22,886 nt of DNA, from positions 1 through 22,886 of the forward strand of contig CAJLYG010000027.1 of the NCBI GenBank assembly GCA_905210845.1, given 5' to 3'. The translations under genes were made by a program, and so were the position numbers. The notes beneath the pieces are model-generated. The model did not search any database and was not told the origin of the DNA. It saw only the letters and a list, made by a program, of their open reading frames with translations. Shown one piece after another: positions 14,190 to 22,044 of this stretch. The stretch is from an uncultured Prevotella sp. Lineage in GTDB: Bacteria > Bacteroidota > Bacteroidia > Bacteroidales > Bacteroidaceae. How positions within the stretch are numbered: the first letter of the stretch is position 1; every line of letters begins with the position of its first letter.

Positions 14190-14218
14190 TTTTCTGCTAC
14201 TTATTTATCAATGCATGT

Positions 14219-14779
14219 TTATTCCTTATGATGGAGGATGGTATCAAGTTGCCGATCAATATCAGCAACTCCATCATTGACAATCTCATAATCGCTCCTT
14301 GCCACGACTTGCGCTGGTGGTAACTGACGATGGATCCATCCTAATGCCTGCTCACGTGAGATACCGTCTCGCCGCATGATCCTCGTGAGGCGGACCTCCA
14401 GTGGGGCCGTCACGCAGATAACCTTATCAATTCTAACACGCTTATCGAAACCGGAGTCAAAGAAAATGGCGGATTCCAGCCAATCGTATCCAGATTGTTC
14501 AAAGTCTTGTGCCACGGCAGGATGGACGATTGCATCCACCGCATGGGCATGCTGCTTGCTTTGGAGGATATACTGGGCAAGAACACGCTTCTGCAGGACA
14601 TGTCCTACGAAGGTCTCCTCCCCGACAAGGTCCTGCAACTGACGCTGAAGAGAAACCGAGGTGCGCAACAATCGTTTGGCTGCCTCATCACAATCGTAAA
14701 CACGGATACCCCGTACTGCCAACCGTTGGCAGACAAACGATTTTCCACATCCTATTCCACCCGTTATGGCATATTTCAT
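14219..14779 (-). CDS. coaE: Dephospho-CoA kinase
   Basis: CoaE phosphorylates the 3'-hydroxyl of dephospho-CoA, the last step of coenzyme A synthesis in the cytoplasm. The 186-residue product shows the P-loop GGIGCGKS (7-14), the DCDEAAKRLL substrate-binding segment (about 29-38), HPAV in the middle, and RRDGISREQALGWIHRQLPP, the helical region typical of the family. The C-terminal part has SDYEIVNDG. Length is slightly under the usual 195-205. Its ATG overlaps the stop of the ybbR-like gene by ATGA, so the two are translationally coupled within nusB-yajC-ybbR-coaE. Confidence 0.96.
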   Translation of the reverse strand: MKYAITGGIGCGKSFVCQRLAVRGIRVYDCDEAAKRLLRTSVSLQRQLQDLVGEETFVGHVLQKRVLAQYILQSKQHAHAVDAIVHPAVAQDFEQSGYDWLESAIFFDSGFDKRVRIDKVICVTAPLEVRLTRIMRRDGISREQALGWIHRQLPPAQVVARSDYEIVNDGVADIDRQLDTILHHKE

Positions 14780-15762
14780 TGTTGCTCAATCAAATAATCC
14801 ACCTGCTGATGCTCCAGGGTCGCCTTGCTCACGCCATGAGGATAGGTCTTCAGGATCAACTGGCATTTATCTGAGGGATGCCGTATGATATCTTCGTAAT
14901 CTGCAACCACTTTAAAATATTCCGGTTTGATCTTACGGAATTCGCTGGCTCCCACAATAAACTTTACCGTAACGCGGGAAGGGAACAGGCGAAGCGTCTT
15001 TCCAACAGGCATGTTGATCGGGATAATCGGCACTTCCACACTTTCCTCTGTCAGGATATCAGGATATAGGCACATCTTTACCCGCGTAGGGACGATCTTT
15101 GCGCCTTTTATAGGCTTCAAGGTGACATACTGGACTACTGTATCCTCAAAATTACGGATGTTCAGGATTTCTGTCTCAACATACTTCATGCTATCCAAGA
15201 TCTCCTTGCTGGCATAGACTGTCACCAACTCCGGCTGGAAGATCGTCTTGGCCAAATAATGACTTTGACCGGGGATAACCTTCCCCATCAAATGGATCGG
15301 GAACTTCCGGCTCCTTCCATAATTGAAATAGAAGGTCAACTTATCCGGCTTCACTGATGTAATTCGCGTTGATCCGTAAAGTTGTGCAGCAACTTGCTTT
15401 TGCACATCTGCCAAGGGAACAGTGCCCACTCCCGTGTCTTTGTTGGCATAAGTATTGAAGTTCACGTAGAGCGGATGTATCCTGCTACCATAAAAATACG
15501 GGACGAGCGTGAAGCCCTTGTCACGCACGGTCACCTTCAAGGTATCTGGAAGATCATCGGTAATCACGGCATTCTTGGGCACATTATATAAGCGCATGGG
15601 AATGCAGATTTCCCTTTCCAAGGTCTCATTCAAGGACATCATCAACCAGAAGATGCCACTGAGTGCCAGGAAAAACAAAAAAAACAGAAACTCCTTGTTC
15701 AAGAATCCAAACAAGAAGTTCCTGACTGCCGACAATATCTTTGAGATACCGTTCTTATTCAT
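14776..15762 (-). CDS. YbbR-like (CdaR-type) membrane-anchored protein
   Basis: A 328-residue protein with one N-terminal membrane helix (about 24-45, EFLFFLFFLALSGIFWLMMS) followed by extracytoplasmic YbbR-like beta-rich repeats. Recognisable segments are IPMRLYNVPKNAVITDDLPD (repeat start), KFPIHLMGKVIPGQSHYLAK, VTVYASKEILDSMKYVETE and VEVPIIPINMPVGKTLRLFP. In Firmicutes YbbR/CdaR binds and regulates the diadenylate cyclase CdaA; no cyclase gene is here, so that role is only a possibility. The ATG abuts the yajC stop codon (TAAATG), and the gene overlaps coaE by 4 nt. Confidence 0.88.
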   Translation of the reverse strand: MNKNGISKILSAVRNFLFGFLNKEFLFFLFFLALSGIFWLMMSLNETLEREICIPMRLYNVPKNAVITDDLPDTLKVTVRDKGFTLVPYFYGSRIHPLYVNFNTYANKDTGVGTVPLADVQKQVAAQLYGSTRITSVKPDKLTFYFNYGRSRKFPIHLMGKVIPGQSHYLAKTIFQPELVTVYASKEILDSMKYVETEILNIRNFEDTVVQYVTLKPIKGAKIVPTRVKMCLYPDILTEESVEVPIIPINMPVGKTLRLFPSRVTVKFIVGASEFRKIKPEYFKVVADYEDIIRHPSDKCQLILKTYPHGVSKATLEHQQVDYLIEQQ

Positions 15763-16089
15763 TTATTTAACTCCAGGGTTCTGGGAGGCTGCATCAGCGA
15801 AAACGGATGCCTTGTCCACTTCGATGACAACGCCTCTGGCGATCTCCACCTCAACCTTGTTGCCTGCCAGGTCTATATGCTTGACGGTACCATAGATACC
15901 TCCACCCGTCACGACCTTCGTTCCCTCTTGGAGTGCATTTTGGAAATTACGTATTTCTTTCTGTTTCTTCTGCTGTGGGCGGATCATAAAGAACCACATG
16001 ATTGCGAAGATGGCAATCATCATGATCAGGAAGCTCATAGAACTTCCACCAGCGCTCTGCTGAGCAGCCAATAACATAAATGTATTCAT
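15763..16089 (-). CDS. yajC: Preprotein translocase accessory subunit YajC
   Basis: A 108-residue single-pass inner-membrane protein that associates with SecDF and the SecYEG translocon. The membrane helix spans about residues 18-36 (MSFLIMMIAIFAIMWFFMI), followed at once by the family hallmark RPQQKKQKE, then FQNALQEGTKVVTGGGIYG and GTVKHIDLAGNKVEVEIARG. Length matches the family. It lies 22 nt after nusB and abuts the ybbR-like gene, an order often seen in Bacteroidetes. Confidence 0.96.
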   Translation of the reverse strand: MNTFMLLAAQQSAGGSSMSFLIMMIAIFAIMWFFMIRPQQKKQKEIRNFQNALQEGTKVVTGGGIYGTVKHIDLAGNKVEVEIARGVVIEVDKASVFADAASQNPGVK

Positions 16090-16111
16090 CCTTTAATTTA
16101 TTAATATTTGA

Positions 16112-17104
16112 TTATTCTTTGTTTTCTCCTGCAGTATCATTCCCCTCCCTAACGACTGTCTTATGGGAGCGCGGCTCATTCATCGACTTCATCATCTTAC
16201 CCGTATGAATCAGGTAGCGGGCGATTGCGTCCAACATGCCATTGATATAGCCACCACTCTTGGGCGTACTATACAATTTCGCCAGTTCCACATATTCATT
16301 GATCGTCACGGATACCGGGATATTCGGGAATGTCAGCATCTCAGCGATAGCAATCTGCATGATGACGACATCCATATACGCCAATCGGCTGAAATCCCAG
16401 TTGCGGCTGGCATCACTCATGTAATGCTGGTAAGTGTCCGCATTCAGGATCGTGGCACGGAACAACTTCCGGGCAAAGTCCTTGTCTTCCTCATCCTTGT
16501 ATTCAGGAAGAATCTCCTGCTTGCTCTTGTTCTTGGGATCGAAACGCTTGATGGTCTTCAAGACAAAGGTATCAACGATCTCCTTGTCATCATTCCAATA
16601 CAGGCTTTTTTCCTCCAACAGGCTGTCAAGGTCTTCATTCTGCATGATCAGTTGCTTGTATAGCTTACGCCATACCTCCCGGTCAGCCTCATAGGAATCA
16701 TCTGTATCTTCCATATAATCCTTATAAGTCTCGCTCTGCTCGATTTGGGAATACAGCTTACGGACGAATTCAACGTCATTATCCCAGGTCAGCTTCTGGT
16801 TCTCGATGAATTCATTCAGCATCTTGTTCTCTTCCAACTGGCATGCGAATCTGTTGAAGGCAAACTTCTGCGAAGGTTTTTCCGTTCCCTCACGCTGTGC
16901 CCTTGCCGTCTCCACATCCACATGATGCCTTGCCTCACGGGTCACTGCCACAATGAGATCCAACAGGTAATTATATAAATCGTAAGACTTTGAAAGGCTG
17001 AAAAGAAGCTCCTTCTCAGCATTATCCATGTTCCTATTCCCGTTTTGATAGTATGCGTAGGTTAACTGAACTATCTTTATTCGAATCAATTCTCTGTTAA
17101 TCAT
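16112..17104 (-). CDS. nusB: Transcription antitermination factor NusB, long Bacteroidetes form
   Basis: The C-terminal half (about 200-310) has the NusB all-helical fold with its signature LAYMDVVIMQIAIAEML, then IPVSVTINEYVELAKLYSTP and GGYINGMLDAIARYL. NusB with S10 binds boxA RNA and promotes antitermination on rRNA operons. The 330-residue length is about twice that of E. coli NusB; the N-terminal part (MINRELIRIKIVQLTYAYYQ, charged helices to about 190) is the extension usual in Bacteroidetes. It is the first gene of a minus-strand operon with a good promoter at 17157-17187. The C-terminal tail is hydrophilic. Confidence 0.94.
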   Translation of the reverse strand: MINRELIRIKIVQLTYAYYQNGNRNMDNAEKELLFSLSKSYDLYNYLLDLIVAVTREARHHVDVETARAQREGTEKPSQKFAFNRFACQLEENKMLNEFIENQKLTWDNDVEFVRKLYSQIEQSETYKDYMEDTDDSYEADREVWRKLYKQLIMQNEDLDSLLEEKSLYWNDDKEIVDTFVLKTIKRFDPKNKSKQEILPEYKDEEDKDFARKLFRATILNADTYQHYMSDASRNWDFSRLAYMDVVIMQIAIAEMLTFPNIPVSVTINEYVELAKLYSTPKSGGYINGMLDAIARYLIHTGKMMKSMNEPRSHKTVVREGNDTAGENKE

Positions 17105-17156
17105 TATTCTTGAAGATAACTTGTTTTTCTATTCTGATAACTTGTAATTACGATTG

Positions 17157-17187
17157 CAAAAGTAGGTAATTTTCTCGTGATATGCAA
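17157..17187 (-). promoter_or_regulatory. Promoter of the nusB-yajC-ybbR-coaE operon
   Basis: Minus-strand TTG (17187-17185), 20 nt, then TACTTTTG (17164-17157), matching the Bacteroidetes consensus. It lies about 53 nt upstream of the nusB ATG. Confidence 0.7.
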
Positions 17188-17223
17188 GGAATGTGAATGT
17201 TTTCGATGTTTTTTTATAGAAAC

Positions 17224-17255
17224 TTTGCACATTTCAAAGAAAAAGCGTACCTTTG
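17224..17255 (+). promoter_or_regulatory. Promoter of the rplY-pth-S4-purN operon
   Basis: TTTG (17224-17227), 20 nt, then TACCTTTG (17248-17255), an exact -33/-7 match. It is divergent from the nusB promoter, with only about 36 nt between the two -33 boxes. The leader to ATG 17355 is about 95 nt. Confidence 0.75.
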
Positions 17256-17354
17256 CACCGCTTTTTTGAGCACATCAATGAAGATTTAAGTTCTCGTGTG
17301 ATGGCGAATTAAGGCACAATGAACAATAGTCAACTTAATTTAGAGTAACACATT

Positions 17355-18005
17355 ATGAAAGAGATTAATGTATCAGGTCAGAAGCGTACAGACCTTGGAA
17401 AGAAAGCTTCTAAAACATTGAGAAAAGAAGGATTGGTTCCTTGCAACCTCTATGGTGAGGCCGTAGCTGACGGAAAGCCAGTAGCCCTGTCATTTGCATC
17501 ACCTATGAGCGAGCTCCGCAAGATCGTTTACACGCCTCATATCTACGTCATCAAATTGATCATTGATGGAGAAGCTCACACTGCTATTATCAAAGAGCTC
17601 CAGTTCCATCCCGTAACGGATGCACTGCTCCACGTTGATTTCTTCGAGGTAAACGACCAGAAGCCTATCACCATCGGTATCCCTGTCAAGTTGAATGGAC
17701 TGGCACAAGGTGTTCGTGATGGCGGTCGTATGAACCTCTCTATCCGCAAGATCAACGTAACAGCTCCTTATCAGCAGATTCCTGAGCACTTGGACATCGA
17801 CGTTACAGGCTTGAGATTAGGCAAGAGCATCAAGGTGGGTCAGCTGAGCTTCGAAGGCTTGGACATCGCTACTCCGAAGGAAGTTGTTGTTTGCTCCGTG
17901 AAGATGACACGTCAGGCCGTTGCAAGCGACCAGTCTACTGAGGAAAGTACGGAGGATGCAGCAGCAGCTACTGATGCAGCAGCTCCAGCAGACGCAGCAA
18001 AATAA
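17355..18005 (+). CDS. rplY: 50S ribosomal protein L25/general stress protein Ctc
   Basis: A 216-residue two-domain L25 of the Ctc (TL5) type. The N-terminal 5S rRNA-binding domain (about 1-95) contains GKKASKTLRKEGLVPCNLYG and the IIKELQFHPVTDALLHVDFF signature. The C-terminal TL5 beta domain (about 96-185) contains ITIGIPVKLNGLAQGVRDGG and VTGLRLGKSIKVGQLSFEG. The final 30 residues are an Ala/Asp/Glu-rich tail (TEESTEDAAAATDAAAP) that is probably unstructured. It leads a plus-strand operon with pth, separated by 5 nt. Confidence 0.96.
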   Translation: MKEINVSGQKRTDLGKKASKTLRKEGLVPCNLYGEAVADGKPVALSFASPMSELRKIVYTPHIYVIKLIIDGEAHTAIIKELQFHPVTDALLHVDFFEVNDQKPITIGIPVKLNGLAQGVRDGGRMNLSIRKINVTAPYQQIPEHLDIDVTGLRLGKSIKVGQLSFEGLDIATPKEVVVCSVKMTRQAVASDQSTEESTEDAAAATDAAAPADAAK

Positions 18006-18010
18006 TTTAA

Positions 18011-18583
18011 ATGGATAAATATTTAATTGTAGGCTTGGGCAACCCTGGAGATGAGTATCAGGGTACCCGCCACAATACAGGATTTATGGTATTGGACGCT
18101 TTTGCGAAAGCGTCCAATATTGTTTTTGAGGACAAACGCTACGGGTTTATCGCAGAGACTTCCCTGAAAGGCAGGAAAGTGATTTGCTTGAAGCCGACGA
18201 CGTTCATGAACCTCAGTGGCAATGCCGTACGCTATTGGCTCAACAAGGAGAATATTGACCAGCAACGACTCCTCGTCATCTCGGATGACGTGGCACTGCC
18301 CTTAGGGGCCTTCCGCCTGAAAGCAAGCGGAAGCAATGGAGGGCATAATGGACTGGGACATATCCAACAGCTCATCGGAGAGAACTATGCGCGGTTGCGC
18401 ATGGGCATCGGGAATGACTACCCACGAGGAGGACAGATCGACTGGGTGTTGGGACATTACTCCGAAGAGGACATGAAAGTCTTGCAACCCAGCATCGACA
18501 CGGCTGTCGAGATCATCAAAAGCTTTGTCTTGGCTGGCATCGACATCACCATGAACCAATTTAATAAATTAGGGAAGAAATAG
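18011..18583 (+). CDS. pth: Peptidyl-tRNA hydrolase
   Basis: Pth hydrolyses the ester bond of peptidyl-tRNAs released by stalled ribosomes. The 190-residue product has the full set of family residues: GLGNPGDEY (Asn11), GTRHNTGF with catalytic His21, [10 protein letters not shown] (the tRNA- and peptide-contacting Asn), [10 protein letters not shown] (catalytic-His partner Asp) and [13 protein letters not shown] (Asn of the active-site cleft). The C-terminal half has [12 protein letters not shown] and [11 protein letters not shown]. The gene starts 5 nt after rplY, a pairing common across bacteria. Confidence 0.97.
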   Translation: MDKYLIVGLGNPGDEYQGTRHNTGFMVLDAFAKASNIVFEDKRYGFIAETSLKGRKVICLKPTTFMNLSGNAVRYWLNKENIDQQRLLVISDDVALPLGAFRLKASGSNGGHNGLGHIQQLIGENYARLRMGIGNDYPRGGQIDWVLGHYSEEDMKVLQPSIDTAVEIIKSFVLAGIDITMNQFNKLGKK

Positions 18584-18612
18584 AACTTCCCTACCCTTTA
18601 GTTTACATGCTT

Positions 18613-19056
18613 ATGGCAGATATTGCAAGAATAGACAAATGGCTGTGGGCTGCAAGGATCTTCAAGACAAGGTCGATTGCTGTGGATGCCATCAAGAATG
18701 GGCGCGTCACGGTCAATGGGGTCCAAGTGAAACCCAGTCATACAATCAAGGCGGGCGAGGTCGTCCATGTCAAGAAGCCCCCTATCACCTATTCGTTCAA
18801 GGTCCTCAAGACTATTGAGCAACGGGTTGGGGCGAAACTGCTGCCGGAGATCTATGAGAACGTCACGGACAAGAAGCAATACGAACTGTTGGAGATGAGT
18901 CGTATCAGCGGGTTTGTCAACAGGGCAAGGGGTACAGGTCGACCGACCAAGAAAGACCGACGTGCCTTGGATGCCTTTGTCGATCCTGCCTTGTTCGGCT
19001 TTGATGACGAAGAGGCATGGGATGATGACGACCTGGAAGATGAGAAAGAATCATAA
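18613..19056 (+). CDS. RNA-binding S4-domain protein, Hsp15 type
   Basis: The 147-residue product starts with an S4 RNA-binding domain (about 5-65): RIDKWLWAARIFKTRSIA, then IKNGRVTVNGVQVKPSHTIK and GEVVHV. Hsp15 binds free 50S subunits carrying nascent chains and helps recycle them. The C-terminal part contains RGTGRPTKKDRR, usual for this group, and ends in a highly acidic tail (DDEEAWDDDDLEDEKES). ATG 18613 (MADIARIDKW) was preferred over the ATG two codons earlier because homologues start this way. It lies in an operon with pth and purN. Confidence 0.92.
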   Translation: MADIARIDKWLWAARIFKTRSIAVDAIKNGRVTVNGVQVKPSHTIKAGEVVHVKKPPITYSFKVLKTIEQRVGAKLLPEIYENVTDKKQYELLEMSRISGFVNRARGTGRPTKKDRRALDAFVDPALFGFDDEEAWDDDDLEDEKES

Positions 19057-19086
19057 GGAAGAACTGCTAACCCAATCACAACGAAC

Positions 19087-19656
19087 ATGAAGAATATCGC
19101 GCTCTTTGTATCTGGCAACGGGACGAACTGCGAGAACATCATCAGGTATTTCTCGAACAGCCAGCAGATACACATTGCACTCGTCCTGAGCAACAAACCG
19201 GATGCCTTTGCCCTCACGAGGGCTCGTAACTTAGGCATCGCGACTGAGGTATGCCCGAAGGCTGACTTTAACAAGGAAGAGGTCCTGATGCCCTTGCTGA
19301 AGAAATACGGAATCGACTTTATCGTCTTGGCGGGTTTCCTGCTGATGGTTCCTGATTTCCTCATCGATGCCTACGACCATCGGATGATCAACATCCATCC
19401 TGCCCTGCTTCCGAAGTTCGGAGGGAAAGGAATGTATGGGCATCATGTTCATGAGGCCGTCAAGGCTGCAGGGGAAAAGGAGACTGGGATGACCGTCCAC
19501 TGGGTGAGCAGGGTCTGCGACGGGGGAGAGATCATCGCACAGTTCACGACTCCCCTCTCACCGGATGATACTCCGGATGATATCGCCGAGAAAGAACATC
19601 AACTGGAAATGAGGCATTTCCCAGAGGTCATCGAACGACTGTTGACCAAGCAATAA
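19087..19656 (+). CDS. purN: Phosphoribosylglycinamide formyltransferase
   Basis: PurN transfers a formyl group from 10-formyl-tetrahydrofolate to GAR, the third step of purine synthesis. The 189-residue product has SGNGTNCENI (phosphate-binding loop), VLAGFLLMVP, the catalytic NIHPALLPKF (Asn102, His104), GMTVHWV and CDGGEII (Asp145), corresponding to E. coli Asn106, His108 and Asp144. It is the last gene of the plus-strand operon and is followed at once by a hairpin terminator. Confidence 0.97.
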   Translation: MKNIALFVSGNGTNCENIIRYFSNSQQIHIALVLSNKPDAFALTRARNLGIATEVCPKADFNKEEVLMPLLKKYGIDFIVLAGFLLMVPDFLIDAYDHRMINIHPALLPKFGGKGMYGHHVHEAVKAAGEKETGMTVHWVSRVCDGGEIIAQFTTPLSPDDTPDDIAEKEHQLEMRHFPEVIERLLTKQ

Positions 19657-19687
19657 AAAAGGTGGGACCGTGCATGTCTCACCTTTT
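19657..19687 (+). terminator. Intrinsic terminator after purN
   Basis: Stem ggtgggac (19661-19668) with gtctcacc (19676-19683), including one G-T pair, with a 7-nt loop, A-run before and TTTT after. The flanking A and T runs also allow termination of the small-peptide transcript arriving from the other side. Confidence 0.82.
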
Positions 19688-19783
19688 ATGATTTACGAAA
19701 GTTCTATCAATCTATCATTCTCATTTATCAAGAGGAGCTATCTACTCTCTTTTTCTATCCTCCATCACTACATTCGTAATGAC

Positions 19784-19966
19784 TCAGTCCTGTGAAGCGT
19801 CTGCCCATTGATCCATATTGTCATCATCGGCAAAGGGATTGGTCTTCGCGGGATATTTGTCGTCCTGATGGATCTCTCCTGTACCAGCCAACAAGTTAAG
19901 GTCATGTTCGATCCATACCACCGCTGCTGTAGGTTGCTCGTATATTCTCTTTCTTTTTTCCATCAT
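19784..19966 (-). CDS. Small acidic peptide, MEKR-YxxPT family (60 aa), second copy
   Basis: The product starts M-MEKRKRIYEQPTAAVVWI, followed by LNLLAGTGE and an Asp-rich tail ending MDQWADASQD. Two adjacent ATG codons (19966, 19963) are possible; the second would align with the other family copy at 8635-8832. Shared features of the two: MEKR, YxxPT, a Val-containing hydrophobic strip, a small Gly-rich turn near residue 30, and an acidic tail with a Trp-(Ser/Ala)-Asp. No signal peptide. It lies 24 nt after the stop of a secreted protein, the same arrangement as the first copy. LLAGTGE loosely resembles a leader-peptide cleavage region, but no maturation or transport gene is adjacent. Function unknown. 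Confidence 0.7.
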   Translation of the reverse strand: MMEKRKRIYEQPTAAVVWIEHDLNLLAGTGEIHQDDKYPAKTNPFADDDNMDQWADASQD

Positions 19967-19990
19967 ACTGTTATTTTTAGAGATAAGTCT

Positions 19991-21661
19991 TTATTTAAAG
20001 AGATATGTCTTTCCATTGTGGATGAAGATGCCGTGTGTAGGCTTTGCCACCCTGCGACCATCAACGGTATAATAAGCATCGTCATTCTGCAGTTTGGTAT
20101 GGGTGGTAACCTGTGTAATGCCCGTTGTATGGTTGTCATCGAATCCGATAGCGCATTTAGCTCCCGCCTGTCCATCTTTGTCAATCCATCTCACTAATTC
20201 GTCACCATCGTCAGCAGGGAAGTGCAAGTAGGCACGACCAGGATAACTTTTTTCGCCGTCAATGGCACTGAAGAATCCCCAATAATTATCCACAGGCTTT
20301 CCTTCCTCTACTTTCTGGTCTTGATGATAGGTGCCTTTCTTCCACGTCTTAGTATGATACAATTGACCGAGGAAGAAGTTGATGTATTTCTTGCCCTCCA
20401 CATATTCATAGGTATGGACCGGTGTTTCCACGAAAGTAGGTACCAGATAGTTCGCCGTATTCGGATCATACGATTCCTTGCCCGTATAGATCATGTCCTT
20501 TCTTGGAGCCAAGGTATCCACCGTTGCGTCATTAGTATAGAGCAACACGCCTACGCCTTTGGGGATAAAAGGTATCTCCTTTAAGATAAAAGCATCCTGG
20601 TCATCGCCACCTTGACTCTCCTGATGGTAGCCGACAGCGATGTACGAGTGCACGTGATATCGGTTCTGCATGTTATGGTCCTTGTTACAATAAGTACGGA
20701 TAGAGCCTACCAAAGGTTGGTCGTAACAGTCAGTTGGCTTCTTATCCAATATTCCCTGACTATATTTGCCATAATAGAAAGTGGTTGAAATATTATAGGA
20801 GCCGATGTAGGGCAATGAGTAATTGCCTCCGTTCTGATACAAATTGTTATCGTCAGTATTAATGCCGCGCGTGCCCAAGCCGTTGCTCACCTGCTTCCAC
20901 CAACGTTCAGCTGCATCCCATCCATTCGGCTCTCCGTTCTCGCTTATTGGCGTATAGAAATAAAAGCCCTTATGGGTCGTCTGGTTATTATTCTCAGCGG
21001 GAACGTCCTCGAACACAAGTTTCCCCTTATAATAAGGTGAGAAGGTACCGTCGTTCTGCTTGTCCGCAAAAAGGAAGGTGGTGTATTTTGCAGCATAATA
21101 GGAACCGTTGTCACTCCCCTCCGTACAGTTACAAGCAGCGTATGCCACTCGTTTCTGATCATTGAGCTTCGCCTTGTAGGTAAGGCTGCCGTCGTCATTC
21201 TGTTTGATGGTAAGTTCCAGACAACCGTCCATGACGAGATCCTTGGCGGTCATGCCATTATATAGATTCTTTTGCTCCGACTGTGGCACGTTCTTCTTCA
21301 CTTCAAGGCAGTTACCGGAGAAACTCCACCAGTTCCACCAAGTGGCTCTCTTGCTGGTTGATTTGGTAAGCGTTCCGCTGTTGGAACCATCCTCTCCATT
21401 GACCATCTGACCTTTTGACTGAGGTGTATAAAGGTAGCCCTCGTCATCGCCCACTATAAACTGGAAGCCTGTATATGCATTCTGTCCTGCATTAGGACAC
21501 GGATACGTCGCTGGCACATACATGAGCCAAGTATCATCTGAGGTTTGCTTGAATTTCAGGTGATTTTTCGTTACTGACTGCGTAATCATATAAAAGTCTT
21601 TTGCATAGACGCTGATAGATGTCAGCAAGCCAACCATTAATACAATCACTACTTTTTTCAT
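19991..21661 (-). CDS. Secreted protein of unknown function with Prevotella-type C-terminal tail
   Basis: A 556-residue protein with a clear signal peptide (MKKVVIVLMVGLLTSISVYA/K). The body is rich in Asn, Asp, Tyr and Trp, as in secreted beta-rich proteins, with segments such as KGFYFYTPISENGEPNGWDA, IPKGVGVLLYT, INFFLGQLYHTKTW and KSYPGRAYLHFP. The latter parts resemble a lectin-like module seen ahead of the same tail in other Prevotella proteins. The C-terminus AYYTVDGRRVAKPTHGIFIH plus NGKTYLFK closely parallels that of the LRR protein at 8850-10844. I do not recognise the catalytic or binding function. It is divergent from the AraC-family gene. Confidence 0.8.
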   Translation of the reverse strand: MKKVVIVLMVGLLTSISVYAKDFYMITQSVTKNHLKFKQTSDDTWLMYVPATYPCPNAGQNAYTGFQFIVGDDEGYLYTPQSKGQMVNGEDGSNSGTLTKSTSKRATWWNWWSFSGNCLEVKKNVPQSEQKNLYNGMTAKDLVMDGCLELTIKQNDDGSLTYKAKLNDQKRVAYAACNCTEGSDNGSYYAAKYTTFLFADKQNDGTFSPYYKGKLVFEDVPAENNNQTTHKGFYFYTPISENGEPNGWDAAERWWKQVSNGLGTRGINTDDNNLYQNGGNYSLPYIGSYNISTTFYYGKYSQGILDKKPTDCYDQPLVGSIRTYCNKDHNMQNRYHVHSYIAVGYHQESQGGDDQDAFILKEIPFIPKGVGVLLYTNDATVDTLAPRKDMIYTGKESYDPNTANYLVPTFVETPVHTYEYVEGKKYINFFLGQLYHTKTWKKGTYHQDQKVEEGKPVDNYWGFFSAIDGEKSYPGRAYLHFPADDGDELVRWIDKDGQAGAKCAIGFDDNHTTGITQVTTHTKLQNDDAYYTVDGRRVAKPTHGIFIHNGKTYLFK

Positions 21662-22044
21662 TTTGCAGTATTATTCGTTTAAAGATAAAATTGGTTATCG
21701 ATAATTGTGAGAACAGAACCTTGGTTATCCACCTATTAAATAGATTCATTTGATCTCTCTTACACGGTGCAAAGTTAAAGAATTCCTTAATTGTACTAAT
21801 TACATATATTGCACTTTGATTAACATATTTTGCCTAAAATTGTCTTTTATGATAAAATATGTAATATTTACTGTCAAAAGGCACGATTTGAAAACGAATC
21901 ATACTATCTTTGCATCAACTTAGTTGAGAGACCTGCAAAGAATTGGCATAAGTATAGATTAAGAACAGACAACGATCTGATACGGAAAGGTTAGTCAAAA
22001 GACTGCCTGAACATCATATAACGAACGAAATTGCGACACTGACT
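21662..22044. other. Divergent intergenic region, secreted protein / AraC gene
   Basis: A+T-rich, no gene. Minus-strand TAACTTTG at 21777-21770 is a -7 candidate for the secreted-protein operon, and plus-strand TATCTTTG at 21905-21912 is one for the AraC gene. Neither has a -33 box at the standard distance, which would suit activator-dependent promoters. Confidence 0.5.
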
